DNA of 19,635 nt. Source: JBDRTU01 sp043823825. Lineage in GTDB: Bacteria; Patescibacteriota; Patescibacteriia; Veblenbacterales; UBA10138. The stretch lies in assembly GCA_043823825.1 (NCBI GenBank), contig JBDRTU010000006.1:1-19635 (forward strand), given 5' to 3'. Position 1 is the stretch's first letter; every line of letters starts with the position of its first letter. Below the pieces are notes generated by a model, which worked only from the letters and a program-made list of their open reading frames with translations, made no database searches and had not been told where the DNA came from. Position numbers and translations under genes: made by a program. Below, in pieces: positions 11,476 through 18,649 of this stretch.

Positions 11476-12624
11476 TTATTGATTCAAGGTTTGGGGCAGC
11501 AGTTTGCGCAGATGTTCGATCACTATTTTTTCCGCTTCCAGCAAACTTTGATTGGCTAATTGTGCGCGGGCGATAGAGTGATCGCCAGTAGGATCAAATG
11601 GTTTAAGTAGATCCAAAGCGTGACGTCCAGGATTAGCCTGCAAGATAATGGAGGTTAGGCCTGGCTTCTGTTCATAAAGCAGTACAATTACACCTGCTTC
11701 GGGCGCGGTAGTAATTACTTCGTCTATTACTCCAGGTAAATCGTGTTCTTGGGCGCCACTTTTAACAAAGTCCTCGGGCTGTAATAAGAGCCATACTAAT
11801 CTGCGGGAGGAGTCGCTTTTTAATCTGGCCAGCGCTCTGCCCCATAAACGTAGCATTGGTAAAGTTTTGGTGCGGTAGAGGTGTGTTACTACTTCCTCAC
11901 GCCTAGCACCCAAGCTTATTAATTCCGCTGCGCGTGACAAAGTTTCTGGAGTGATGGCGTTGGTCTTAAAGCTTTTAGTAGCAGCGGTAATACCAGTATA
12001 AAGTAAGGTGGCTACATCTTCATCTAAAGCCTGAGGGTTGATATTTTTAATTAATTTAAAGACTAATTCCGAGGTAGAAGCAACATTAAAATCAACAAAA
12101 TTTAATTGCCCAAAATGCTCATTAGTAATGTTATGATCGATATTGATAGTAGTTGTTTGATAAAAGAAATCAGTATTGTTATGATATAATTCCCCGAGCG
12201 ATTCTAGGTCGGGAGTATCTAGCACAAAAATTAAGTCGTAAAGGAAATTTGAGGAACGGGTAGTAACATCGCTAGCGGTGAAAGTACCGCTTTTGGGTGT
12301 TAGGTAAATATGTAAGCGTTCACCTTCAACACTATAGCTTAAATCTGCTAATTTATTTTTAGTTAGATTCAGGGAAATAATAAATTTTCGCAAACTAGGA
12401 AGTTCTTTCTTCACACGTTGCACTTGGGGCAGAAAACGGTAACTGCCGGGCAGCTCCCAGCTCGAAGAGATAATTTCTACTTGTTTACCCTGTTGTTCTA
12501 AAAATTTAGCCAAAGCTAAACTAGAAGCTAAAGCATCGCCTCCTTTATTCTGTGAGAAAGTAATTAGGATGTGTCGGGCTTTATTTACTAGTTCTAATAA
12601 TTGTTGTTCAGTCGTTAAGGCCAT
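11476..12624 (-). CDS. DHH phosphoesterase-like protein with degraded active-site motifs
   Basis: 382 residues with the layout of NrnA-type DHH proteins that degrade nanoRNA or cyclic dinucleotides. The usual motif I (HxxPDGDA) reads SQNKGGDA at 24-31, so the metal-binding His and first Asp are gone. Motif II keeps VLDTPD (Asp136). The name-giving DHH reads DHN (163-165). The DHHA1-like GGGGHxxA block is reduced to PTGDHSIARA. About 30 residues (around 85-125) are inserted before motif II. It is probably not a standard phosphoesterase and may bind ligands or partners instead; this is inference from the residues lost. It is transcribed divergently from infB, from its own promoter at 12643-12671. 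A complete DHH relative sits at 15235 beyond rbfA. Confidence 0.75.
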   Translation of the reverse strand: MALTTEQQLLELVNKARHILITFSQNKGGDALASSLALAKFLEQQGKQVEIISSSWELPGSYRFLPQVQRVKKELPSLRKFIISLNLTKNKLADLSYSVEGERLHIYLTPKSGTFTASDVTTRSSNFLYDLIFVLDTPDLESLGELYHNNTDFFYQTTTINIDHNITNEHFGQLNFVDFNVASTSELVFKLIKNINPQALDEDVATLLYTGITAATKSFKTNAITPETLSRAAELISLGARREEVVTHLYRTKTLPMLRLWGRALARLKSDSSRRLVWLLLQPEDFVKSGAQEHDLPGVIDEVITTAPEAGVIVLLYEQKPGLTSIILQANPGRHALDLLKPFDPTGDHSIARAQLANQSLLEAEKIVIEHLRKLLPQTLNQ

Positions 12625-12642
12625 AAAATTAATAATCCAAGT

Positions 12643-12671
12643 ACTTTAGCTAATTCTAAAAGATCTGTCAA
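12643..12671 (-). promoter_or_regulatory. Promoter of the DHH-like gene
   Basis: On the minus strand a consensus TTGACA (12666-12671), a 17-bp spacer and TAAAGT (12643-12648), with the ATG at 12624. It is divergent to the infB promoter, with the two -35 boxes 33 bp apart. Confidence 0.55.
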
Positions 12672-12704
12672 GAATTAGACCAAAGTATTCTATTACATCA
12701 GACA

Positions 12705-12733
12705 TTGACTAGTGTGTCAATAGAGCTTATACT
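12705..12733 (+). promoter_or_regulatory. Promoter of infB-rbfA
   Basis: TTGACT (12705-12710), a 17-bp spacer and TATACT (12728-12733), about 55 bases before the infB ATG at 12789. Confidence 0.65.
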
Positions 12734-12788
12734 GAAACAAGTCTTTATTATTAAAAAGGACCATTTCTTCCTTTCCGTAATGTAATTT

Positions 12789-14864
12789 ATGAATATTACT
12801 GAACTAGCCAGACGTTTAAAAATTCCTACCCAACAACTAAGAGAAGAGTTGCCTAGGCTCGGATTTGATGTTGGTTTTCGGGCCATTAAAATAGATGATA
12901 AAGTAGCGGGAAAAGTGATGAAACTTTGGTCTGAGCGTAAGCAAGTTAAAACACAAGAAAATTACGTAGTGGTGGAAAAGAAATTAGGGGCGGCAGTTGA
13001 GCCAATTCGAACTAAAGAAGTTGCTATCCCTAAAATATTAACCACTCGAGAGTTAGCTGATTTACTTGGTTTACCAGTGACTACGGTTATTGGTGAGTTA
13101 TTTAAGAATGGCGTGATGGCATCTATTAATGAACGCGTGGATTTTGAAACTGCCTCAATTATTGCTCAAGATTTGGGCTTTATTACTAAACAGCAAGACG
13201 AGCCAGCGAGCGAACAAGCCAGTGAACAGGCAGAAGTAGCTAATTTAACTGAGTTATTAAAGGAAGCTGATACTAGTAAACTAATGAATCGTCCGCCAGT
13301 AGTAGTAGTGATGGGCCATGTTGATCATGGCAAAACCAAATTGCTAGATGCAATTAGAGAAACCAATGTGGTGGAGCAGGAAAGTGGCGCTATTACCCAA
13401 CACATTGGTGCTTATCAAGTTGAGGTGTGGCCGAAGGGCACACCGAAATCCCGAGGCGGCGAAGCCGACCGAGGGATCCTTCGACAGGCTCAGGATGATC
13501 AGACTCACCGAGTTCGTCTGATCACTTTTATAGATACCCCGGGCCATGAGGCTTTTGCGGCTATGCGTTCTCGTGGCGGGCGCTTGGCAGATTTAGCGAT
13601 TATTGTAATAGCGGCTGATGACGGTATTAAACCGCAAACTTTGGAAGCCATTGAAATTGCTCAGCGAGAAAAGTTGCCGTTTTTGATTGCTATTAATAAA
13701 ATTGATAAAGACGAAGCTGATATTGAAAAGCTAAAAAAAAGTTTAGCTGAGTTAAACCTATTATCCGAGGATTGGGGTGGTAAAACAATTTGTGTACCAA
13801 TTTCTGCTAAGAAAAAAATGGGACTCGATGAATTATTAGAGATGATTTTGCTATTAGCTGACATGGAAAAATTTACCACTAATCCTAACCGTCCAGCAGC
13901 AGGTACTATTATTGAAGGTCACATTGATAAAGGTGAAGGCCCAGTGGCTACCGCCTTGGTACAAACTGGCACTCTTAACCGTGGTGACTATGTGATTGCT
14001 GGTAAGGCGGCGGGAAAAGTACGGGCGATGAAAAGTTTCTTAGGTAAAGATATAACTGAAGCCTCGCCCTCTACTCCTGTTAAAATTCTAGGGCTTAAAA
14101 ATGCACCAGTAACCGGAGATGTTTTTAAAGTAGTCACTGAGCAAGAAGCGCGACAGAGTTTGCGTACAGTATCTTCATATCAGCGGCACTTTGCTTTACC
14201 AACTGTTAGCGCTGATTCAACCGGCGAAAAAGAAAAGGAAAACGAAGTGCCTGGACTGCATATTGTATTAAAGACCGATGTCTTGGGCTCACGCGAAGCA
14301 ATTATTGATTCGTTGAAAAAATTATCAACTAGTGGTGTAGAGGTAAAGGTAGTAAAGGCTGGTTTAGGAAATATCACCGAAGCTGACATTGCTTTGGCCG
14401 AAGGGGTGGGGGCTTTAGTATTAGGTTTTCATGTGTTAGTAGTGCCCCAGGCTCAATCTTTAGCTAAAGAGAAGAAGGTTTTTGTGCAGAGTTACACTGT
14501 TATTTATGATTTACTTGATGAAGTTAAGAAGCAATTAAGTATTTTACTCAAACCAGAATTAATTCGTACCCAAATTGGCAAAGGAAAAGTACTGGCGATT
14601 TTCCGCCGTGGTAAAAAAGATACGATTTTTGGTTTAAAAGTTACCGACGGCACAGTGAAAGCGGAAACTAAATTGAAGATAATAAGTGGGTTGGCCGATG
14701 GAAAGGAAAGTTTAATTGAGGGAGTGCGTTTAGGTAAAGAAGTGGTAGGTGAGATGACTCAAGGGGGCGAATGCGGTATAAAATTAAAAGGTGCAGTAAA
14801 AATTGAAGTAGGTGACTTGGTAGAGATTTATCACGAAGAAATTCGTCAGCGACATGTTAAATAA
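12789..14864 (+). CDS. infB: Translation initiation factor IF-2
   Basis: GTPase that places initiator tRNA on the ribosome. 691 residues, short as is usual for a reduced N-terminal region. Two small IF2_N-like helical modules come first (1-50 and about 84-131: TTRELADLLGLPVTTVIGEL). The G domain has the P-loop GHVDHGKT (176-183), DTPGHEAF with the catalytic His (249-256), NKID and SAKKKMG. Domains II-IV follow, with C-terminal KGKVLAIFRRGKKDTIFGLK. Between the strand GAYQVEVW and the switch 2 strand LITFIDTPGH lie 29 extra residues (215-243), including ILRQAQDD, where relatives have a turn of a few residues. The DNA there is two hairpins of repeat type. The stop overlaps the rbfA start by 11 bases. 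No SD. Confidence 0.96.
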   Translation: MNITELARRLKIPTQQLREELPRLGFDVGFRAIKIDDKVAGKVMKLWSERKQVKTQENYVVVEKKLGAAVEPIRTKEVAIPKILTTRELADLLGLPVTTVIGELFKNGVMASINERVDFETASIIAQDLGFITKQQDEPASEQASEQAEVANLTELLKEADTSKLMNRPPVVVVMGHVDHGKTKLLDAIRETNVVEQESGAITQHIGAYQVEVWPKGTPKSRGGEADRGILRQAQDDQTHRVRLITFIDTPGHEAFAAMRSRGGRLADLAIIVIAADDGIKPQTLEAIEIAQREKLPFLIAINKIDKDEADIEKLKKSLAELNLLSEDWGGKTICVPISAKKKMGLDELLEMILLLADMEKFTTNPNRPAAGTIIEGHIDKGEGPVATALVQTGTLNRGDYVIAGKAAGKVRAMKSFLGKDITEASPSTPVKILGLKNAPVTGDVFKVVTEQEARQSLRTVSSYQRHFALPTVSADSTGEKEKENEVPGLHIVLKTDVLGSREAIIDSLKKLSTSGVEVKVVKAGLGNITEADIALAEGVGALVLGFHVLVVPQAQSLAKEKKVFVQSYTVIYDLLDEVKKQLSILLKPELIRTQIGKGKVLAIFRRGKKDTIFGLKVTDGTVKAETKLKIISGLADGKESLIEGVRLGKEVVGEMTQGGECGIKLKGAVKIEVGDLVEIYHEEIRQRHVK
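13431..13523 (+). repeat. Palindromic repeat inserted in frame in infB
   Basis: A GC-rich block encodes infB residues 215-243. The left part (13449-13478) is an imperfect hairpin, ATCCC...CGGC-gaa-GCCG...GGGAT. Then comes the common repeat word ATCCTTCGACAGGCTCAGGA. The right part is a perfect hairpin, GATCAGAC (13497-13504) with GTCTGATC (13516-13523). Its composition differs from the rest of infB. It contains no stop and keeps the frame. Confidence 0.7.
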
Positions 14865-15219
14865 AACACCAGAATCACGTTCACGTCGTTTATATCAGAT
14901 TGATAGTTTATTACAGCACGAGTTAGGCACGTTGTTTTCCAGAATGTTAGAGTCACCACTTGGTACGCTGGTGTCGATCAGTACTATTACTGTTAGTGCT
15001 GATTTGTCATACGCCGAAGTGAAACTTAGTATTCTACCTCACGAGCAGAGAGAAGAAGTTCTTAAGGCTATCCAGGGACAACTTAAAGAAATTCAGCATG
15101 AACTTAACAAGCGTCTGCGGCTTTATCGGGTGCCAAAACTAAACTTTATTATTGACGAAACCGAAGAGCAGGCGGGTAAAATAGAATCACTACTTGACAG
15201 TTTACACCGCTCGGATTAA
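14854..15219 (+). CDS. rbfA: Ribosome-binding factor A
   Basis: Small KH-like protein that binds the 30S subunit and helps mature the 5' end of 16S rRNA. 121 residues. Recognisable features are SRRLYQIDSLLQHELGTLF at the N-terminus, VSISTITVSADLSYAEVKLS in the middle, and LNKRLRLYRVPKLNFIIDET near the end, which is the KH-type strand and helix. The start overlaps infB by 11 bases, typical of the conserved infB-rbfA pair and implying coupled translation. The DHH phosphoesterase gene follows after 15 bases, so all three are one operon. Confidence 0.93.
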   Translation: MLNKTPESRSRRLYQIDSLLQHELGTLFSRMLESPLGTLVSISTITVSADLSYAEVKLSILPHEQREEVLKAIQGQLKEIQHELNKRLRLYRVPKLNFIIDETEEQAGKIESLLDSLHRSD

Positions 15220-15234
15220 ACTAAGTGGTCATTT

Positions 15235-16203
15235 ATGATTACCCGTTTTGATGTACAAAAATTAGAAGCCGCCATAACTAAGGCTCAAAAAATTCTTATC
15301 GTAGGACATAAAAATTGCGGCGATGCTACTGGTTCGGTAATTGCTTGCAAGTTGGCGCTAAAAACTTTTGGTAAAGAGGCTTCCATGTTTCTACCCGGAG
15401 TGATTCCAGCGACTTTGCGGTTTTTACCTTATAGTGAGCAAATAATTACAGATGCTCAAAATATAAATTTAGCCGACTACGATTTATTATTTTGTGTTGA
15501 TGCTGCCGAAATCGAAATGACCGAGTTAACAGAACAATGGCGGCAGCGGCCCTTAAATTTAGTTACTATTAATTTAGATCACCATCTTACCAATCCTTCT
15601 TATGGTGATATCAATGTAGTTCACAAAGAAGCATCGGCTACGGCAGTAATACTTTACGATTGGTTCAAACAAGCAGAAATCTCTGTTACTAAAGCCATGG
15701 CCACTTGTTTGCTGACCGGCATCTTAACTGATACGGGTACTTTTTCTAATCCTGGTACTACTACTATGTCTTTAGCAGCTGCGGCTGAGCTATTACTTAC
15801 AGGTGCTTCTGCTTCCCGAGTGATTGATCAAATCGCCCGTAATAAATCAATTAACGATTTAAAATTATGGGGACGCGCTTTGGAACGATTGCAAGTAAAT
15901 AAAGAACTGCAATTAGTTACCACAGTAATTACTCAAGCTGATCTGGATGAATTAAAAGTAGATAGCGAAGCATTGGAAGGAATAGCTAATTTTTTAAATG
16001 ATTTATCTGGTTTTCGTGCCGCTTTGGTATTAAAAGAACAGGGTGACGGCACTATTAAAGGCAGCTTACGCACTACTAGAGATGATGTAGATGTAGCTGA
16101 ACTGGCTAAGAAATTTGGCGGTGGTGGCCATAAAAAAGCCGCTGGCTTTACAGTGAAGGGTAAATTAGTGCATACTACTGAAGGGTGGAAATTAACAAAC
16201 TAA
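15235..16203 (+). CDS. DHH/DHHA1 phosphoesterase, NrnA-like
   Basis: 322 residues, similar in length to NrnA-type bifunctional oligoribonuclease/pAp phosphatase. Motif I reads GHKNCGDATGS (His25, Asp30): one residue shorter than HxxPDGDAxGS, with Cys where the first Asp should be. Motif II is VDAAE (Asp89). The DHH is intact in NLDHHLTN (115-117). TGILTDTGTF carries the fourth metal ligand. The DHHA1 substrate-binding block FGGGGHKKAAGF is intact near residue 295. Overall it looks like a working enzyme with a modified first motif. It is the third gene of infB-rbfA, an order common in bacteria, linking ribosome maturation with turnover of short RNA. A weak hairpin (GGCAC/GTGCC, 16230-16248) follows its stop. 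Confidence 0.85.
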   Translation: MITRFDVQKLEAAITKAQKILIVGHKNCGDATGSVIACKLALKTFGKEASMFLPGVIPATLRFLPYSEQIITDAQNINLADYDLLFCVDAAEIEMTELTEQWRQRPLNLVTINLDHHLTNPSYGDINVVHKEASATAVILYDWFKQAEISVTKAMATCLLTGILTDTGTFSNPGTTTMSLAAAAELLLTGASASRVIDQIARNKSINDLKLWGRALERLQVNKELQLVTTVITQADLDELKVDSEALEGIANFLNDLSGFRAALVLKEQGDGTIKGSLRTTRDDVDVAELAKKFGGGGHKKAAGFTVKGKLVHTTEGWKLTN

Positions 16204-16310
16204 CCCAAAACAAACCAAAGATTGTTTAAGGCACTAATTTTTTGTGCCCATTTAAATCTGAATATAAGATAAAATTCACTGTAACCACACTTTTAAGAAA
16301 GGGGGCAAAT

Positions 16311-17585
16311 ATGCCCGTAACAATTATTGCTGGCGCCCAGTGGGGCGATGAAGGAAAGGGTAAAATCGTAGACCACTTAAGTGCCGATGTAGATATTGTT
16401 GCCCGTTACCAGGGTGGTGCTAATGCTGGCCATACGGTTGTGATTGGTGGCCAGACACATGTACTTCATTTAATCCCGGCTGGAATTTTTCACCCGCACG
16501 TTACCTGTGTTATAGGTAATGGAACTGTCATTGACCCGGTGGCCCTGATGAACGAGATTCGTCAGTTGGAGGTGTTAAAGATTAAAATAGCCGGCCGGTT
16601 GTTTATCAGCCATAATGCTCATTTGATAATGCCTTATCACAAGTTACTCGATGAGTGCAGGGAGAATAGTGGTGGGCAAAAGATTGGCACCACTGGACGC
16701 GGTATTGGACCAGCCTACATCGACAAATTTATGCGGGTTGGTATCCGCATTGTGGACTTGCTTGATAGGGATCTTTTCAAAAAAAAGTTTCGGGAGAATA
16801 TTGCGGAAAAAAATAATATTCTCGCGAAAATTTATGGAGAGACCGAGTTGGATGCCGATAAGATCACTCAGGAATATGTGGAATTTGATAAGGCAATAGA
16901 TCCGTACATCACGGATACGTCAGCATATCTTCAGGAGTCTCTAGCTGGTGGCAAGAGTGTGCTGGCGGAAGGGGCGCAGGGAGCGTTACTCGATATTGAC
17001 CACGGAACTTATCCTTTCGTGACGTCGTCAAATCCCACGAGTGGTGGAGCTTGCACAGGATTGGGTATTCCGCCAACGGCGATAACCTCAATTGTCGGAG
17101 TGGTTAAAGCTTATACCACCCGCGTTGGTAATGGGGCCTTACCAACAGAACTAGAGGATGAGTTTGGCGAGAAGTTGAGAGATTTGGGTGGTGAGTTCGG
17201 CGCTACGACAGGACGGCCACGACGGTGCGGGTGGTTTGACGTTATGCCTGCAAGACATAGCGTAATGGTGGATGGTTTTACCAGAATCGCCGTAACTAAG
17301 TTGGATGTACTAGATAGCTTTGAGGTGATACAGATGTGTGTGGGTTATGAGGTTAACGGCCGGCGATTAAAAAGGTTTGTGACCGATGACAAAACTCTAA
17401 AGTCAGTCAAACCTATTTATGAATCTTTTCCAGGCTGGCAAACTCCGACCACGGACGTCCGAGACTATGAGGCACTACCTAAAAATGCTCGTAATTACCT
17501 GGCCGCCATGGCTAAGTACACCGACACTCAAGTGGATATGGTGTCGGTCGGTGCTCGGAGGGATCAGACGATTATCAGGTTCTAA
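16311..17585 (+). CDS. purA: Adenylosuccinate synthetase
   Basis: Joins IMP and aspartate with GTP to make adenylosuccinate, the first committed step to AMP. 424 residues from the ATG at 16311. The N-terminus MPVTIIAGAQWGDEGKGKIV carries the nucleotide loop GDEGKGK and catalytic Asp13. GGANAGHTV, IGTTGRGIGPAY, EGAQGALLDIDHGTYPFVTS and TTGRPRRCGWFD are all family signatures. This start is preferred over the upstream in-frame ATG at 16242 because AAAGGGGGC lies just before it and the family begins here. The gene looks GC-richer and uses codons such as CTG, CTC and CGG more than clpP or infB, hinting at later acquisition. It is single between a weak hairpin and a strong terminator. Confidence 0.96.
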   Translation: MPVTIIAGAQWGDEGKGKIVDHLSADVDIVARYQGGANAGHTVVIGGQTHVLHLIPAGIFHPHVTCVIGNGTVIDPVALMNEIRQLEVLKIKIAGRLFISHNAHLIMPYHKLLDECRENSGGQKIGTTGRGIGPAYIDKFMRVGIRIVDLLDRDLFKKKFRENIAEKNNILAKIYGETELDADKITQEYVEFDKAIDPYITDTSAYLQESLAGGKSVLAEGAQGALLDIDHGTYPFVTSSNPTSGGACTGLGIPPTAITSIVGVVKAYTTRVGNGALPTELEDEFGEKLRDLGGEFGATTGRPRRCGWFDVMPARHSVMVDGFTRIAVTKLDVLDSFEVIQMCVGYEVNGRRLKRFVTDDKTLKSVKPIYESFPGWQTPTTDVRDYEALPKNARNYLAAMAKYTDTQVDMVSVGARRDQTIIRF

Positions 17586-17620
17586 GATTGTTTTTTTCAA
17601 AATTAAACATCTTTAATTCC

Positions 17621-17657
17621 GCAAGGCGTAGCTTGTAATGTGCGCCTTGCTTTTTTT
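17621..17657 (+). terminator. Rho-independent terminator after purA
   Basis: GCAAGGCG (17621-17628) pairs perfectly with CGCCTTGC (17643-17650) around a 14-nt loop, followed by seven T. Confidence 0.88.
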
Positions 17658-17674
17658 AATTAATTTGCTATAAT
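17647..17674 (+). promoter_or_regulatory. Extended -10 promoter of clpP
   Basis: TGCTATAAT gives an extended -10 (TG 17666-17667, TATAAT 17669-17674). A weak -35 TTGCTT (17647-17652, 16-bp spacer) overlaps the purA terminator. The ATG lies 10 bases past the -10, so the message should have almost no leader. Confidence 0.65.
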
Positions 17675-17684
17675 CTAACTTACT

Positions 17685-18269
17685 ATGAATCTTATACCAA
17701 TGGTCGTGGAAAAGTCGCAAATGGGCGAGCGAGCCTATGATATTTATTCACGACTTTTAAAAGAACGGATAATTTTTTTAGGTGATCCGATTAATGATAA
17801 TTTGGCCAATACAGTAATTGCCCAATTATTGTTTTTGGAAAGTCAAGATCCTAAAAAAGATGTAAAACTTTATATTAATTCTCCTGGTGGTATGGTAACC
17901 TCTGGTTTGGCTGTTTATGACACAATGCAATATATCAAATGTGATGTAGTAACTATTTGCGTGGGTATTGCTGCTTCTATGGCAGCGATGCTGTTGGGTG
18001 CCGGCGCTAAGGGTAAACGGTTAATTTTGCCTAATGCTGAAGTAATGCTGCACCAAGTAATGGGCGGAGCCGAAGGGCAAGCAACTGATATTAAAATTCG
18101 TGCTCAACATATTTTAAAAATTCATGAACGATTAAATAAAATTTTAAGTCATCATACTGGTCAGCCTTTAGCTAAAATTGAAAAAGACACTGACCGCGAT
18201 TTTTTTATGACAGCCGAAGAGGCCAAATCCTACGGCCTAGTGGATAAGATTATTAAGTCGTTGAAATAA
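17685..18269 (+). CDS. clpP: ATP-dependent Clp protease proteolytic subunit
   Basis: Serine protease subunit that forms the tetradecameric barrel and works with Clp ATPases to degrade unfolded and tagged proteins. 194 residues, the usual length for the mature form. The catalytic triad is Ser98 (GIAASMAAMLL), His123 (EVMLHQVMGG) and Asp172 (DRDFFMTAEEA). LYINSPGGMVTSGLAVYDTM is the conserved oxyanion and substrate strand. The short N-terminus (MNLIPMVVEKSQMGERAYDI) lacks a long propeptide. No SD is present and the start lies close to the -10, so it is likely leaderless. No clpX lies next to it. The gene is AT-rich like the housekeeping genes here. Confidence 0.97.
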   Translation: MNLIPMVVEKSQMGERAYDIYSRLLKERIIFLGDPINDNLANTVIAQLLFLESQDPKKDVKLYINSPGGMVTSGLAVYDTMQYIKCDVVTICVGIAASMAAMLLGAGAKGKRLILPNAEVMLHQVMGGAEGQATDIKIRAQHILKIHERLNKILSHHTGQPLAKIEKDTDRDFFMTAEEAKSYGLVDKIIKSLK

Positions 18270-18282
18270 TTTTTTACTACCA

Positions 18283-18425
18283 ATAGTCATTGCGAGTCCC
18301 GATTAAAATCAGGACGAAGCAATCTCTCCAGATTTACATTACCAATTCATATGTCATTCCCGTGAAAACGGGAATCCAGAATTCCTTTTAAGTGTCATTA
18401 CACCGTCAGATGAAGGGAATCTAGA
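18283..18425. repeat. Cluster of short palindromic intergenic repeats
   Basis: Three units in a row each begin GTCATT. The first (18287-18323) is GTCATTGCGAG...CGAAGCAATCTC. The second (18353-18380) is GTCATTCCCGTGAAAACGGG and beyond, with a perfect hairpin ATTCCCGT-gaaa-ACGGGAAT (18356-18375). The third (18393-18425) is GTCATTACACCGTC...GGGAATCTAG. These are REP/MITE-like words widespread in bacteria. The rest of the 323-bp gap between clpP and the pyrF leader (18426-18592) holds a possible promoter and no gene that I can see. Confidence 0.65.
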
Positions 18426-18494
18426 AACAAGACATTAATCAGTGATTTTTAATTCGTATTTGTCCTCTGCTAGTTGTCGGGGCGGATTTTTGCT

Positions 18495-18523
18495 TTGACA
18501 AAAAGGCCGAGTTTTAGTAAGGT
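18495..18523 (+). promoter_or_regulatory. Putative pyrF promoter
   Basis: A consensus TTGACA (18495-18500), a 17-bp spacer and a weak TAAGGT (18518-18523), about 70 bases before the original ATG. A second TTGACA at 18567-18572 is too close to the start to serve. Confidence 0.35.
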
Positions 18524-18592
18524 AAGGTAAATTAAGATAATAAAAATAACGTAAAATAACTGTTTTTTGACAATTTTATAGGAGATTTAGTA

Positions 18593-18649
18593 ATGAGAAA
18601 TTTCATGAAATTATTAAGGGTAAAATAGGCTGAAGGGAAATTTGTCTGC
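18593..18649 (+). pseudogene. Original pyrF start with in-frame amber codon
   Basis: ATG at 18593 is preceded by GGAG with an 8-base spacing. It reads MRNFMKLLRVK, then TAG (18626-18628), then AEGKFVC directly into the pyrF frame at 18650. FVCVGLD is the expected first strand of orotidine-5'-phosphate decarboxylase. A single C-to-T change (CAG to TAG) would explain the break. It could also be an assembly error. Confidence 0.7.

Noticed and set aside
11046..11576. Plus-strand open frames across the tRNA-Ile locus and the DHH 3' end
   Set aside because: They cross a tRNA and repeat DNA and lack start signals and protein features.
16230..16248. Terminator after the DHH phosphoesterase gene
   Set aside because: Only a 5-bp stem and no U tract on either strand; left as a weak hairpin.
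16242..16310. Upstream in-frame ATG as the purA start
   Set aside because: It would add 23 residues not found in the family, and the SD sits at the downstream ATG (16311).
18283..18425. CRISPR array in the clpP-pyrF gap
   Set aside because: The units share only a short GTCATT word, are irregular in length and spacing, and have hairpins of REP type; no cas genes nearby.
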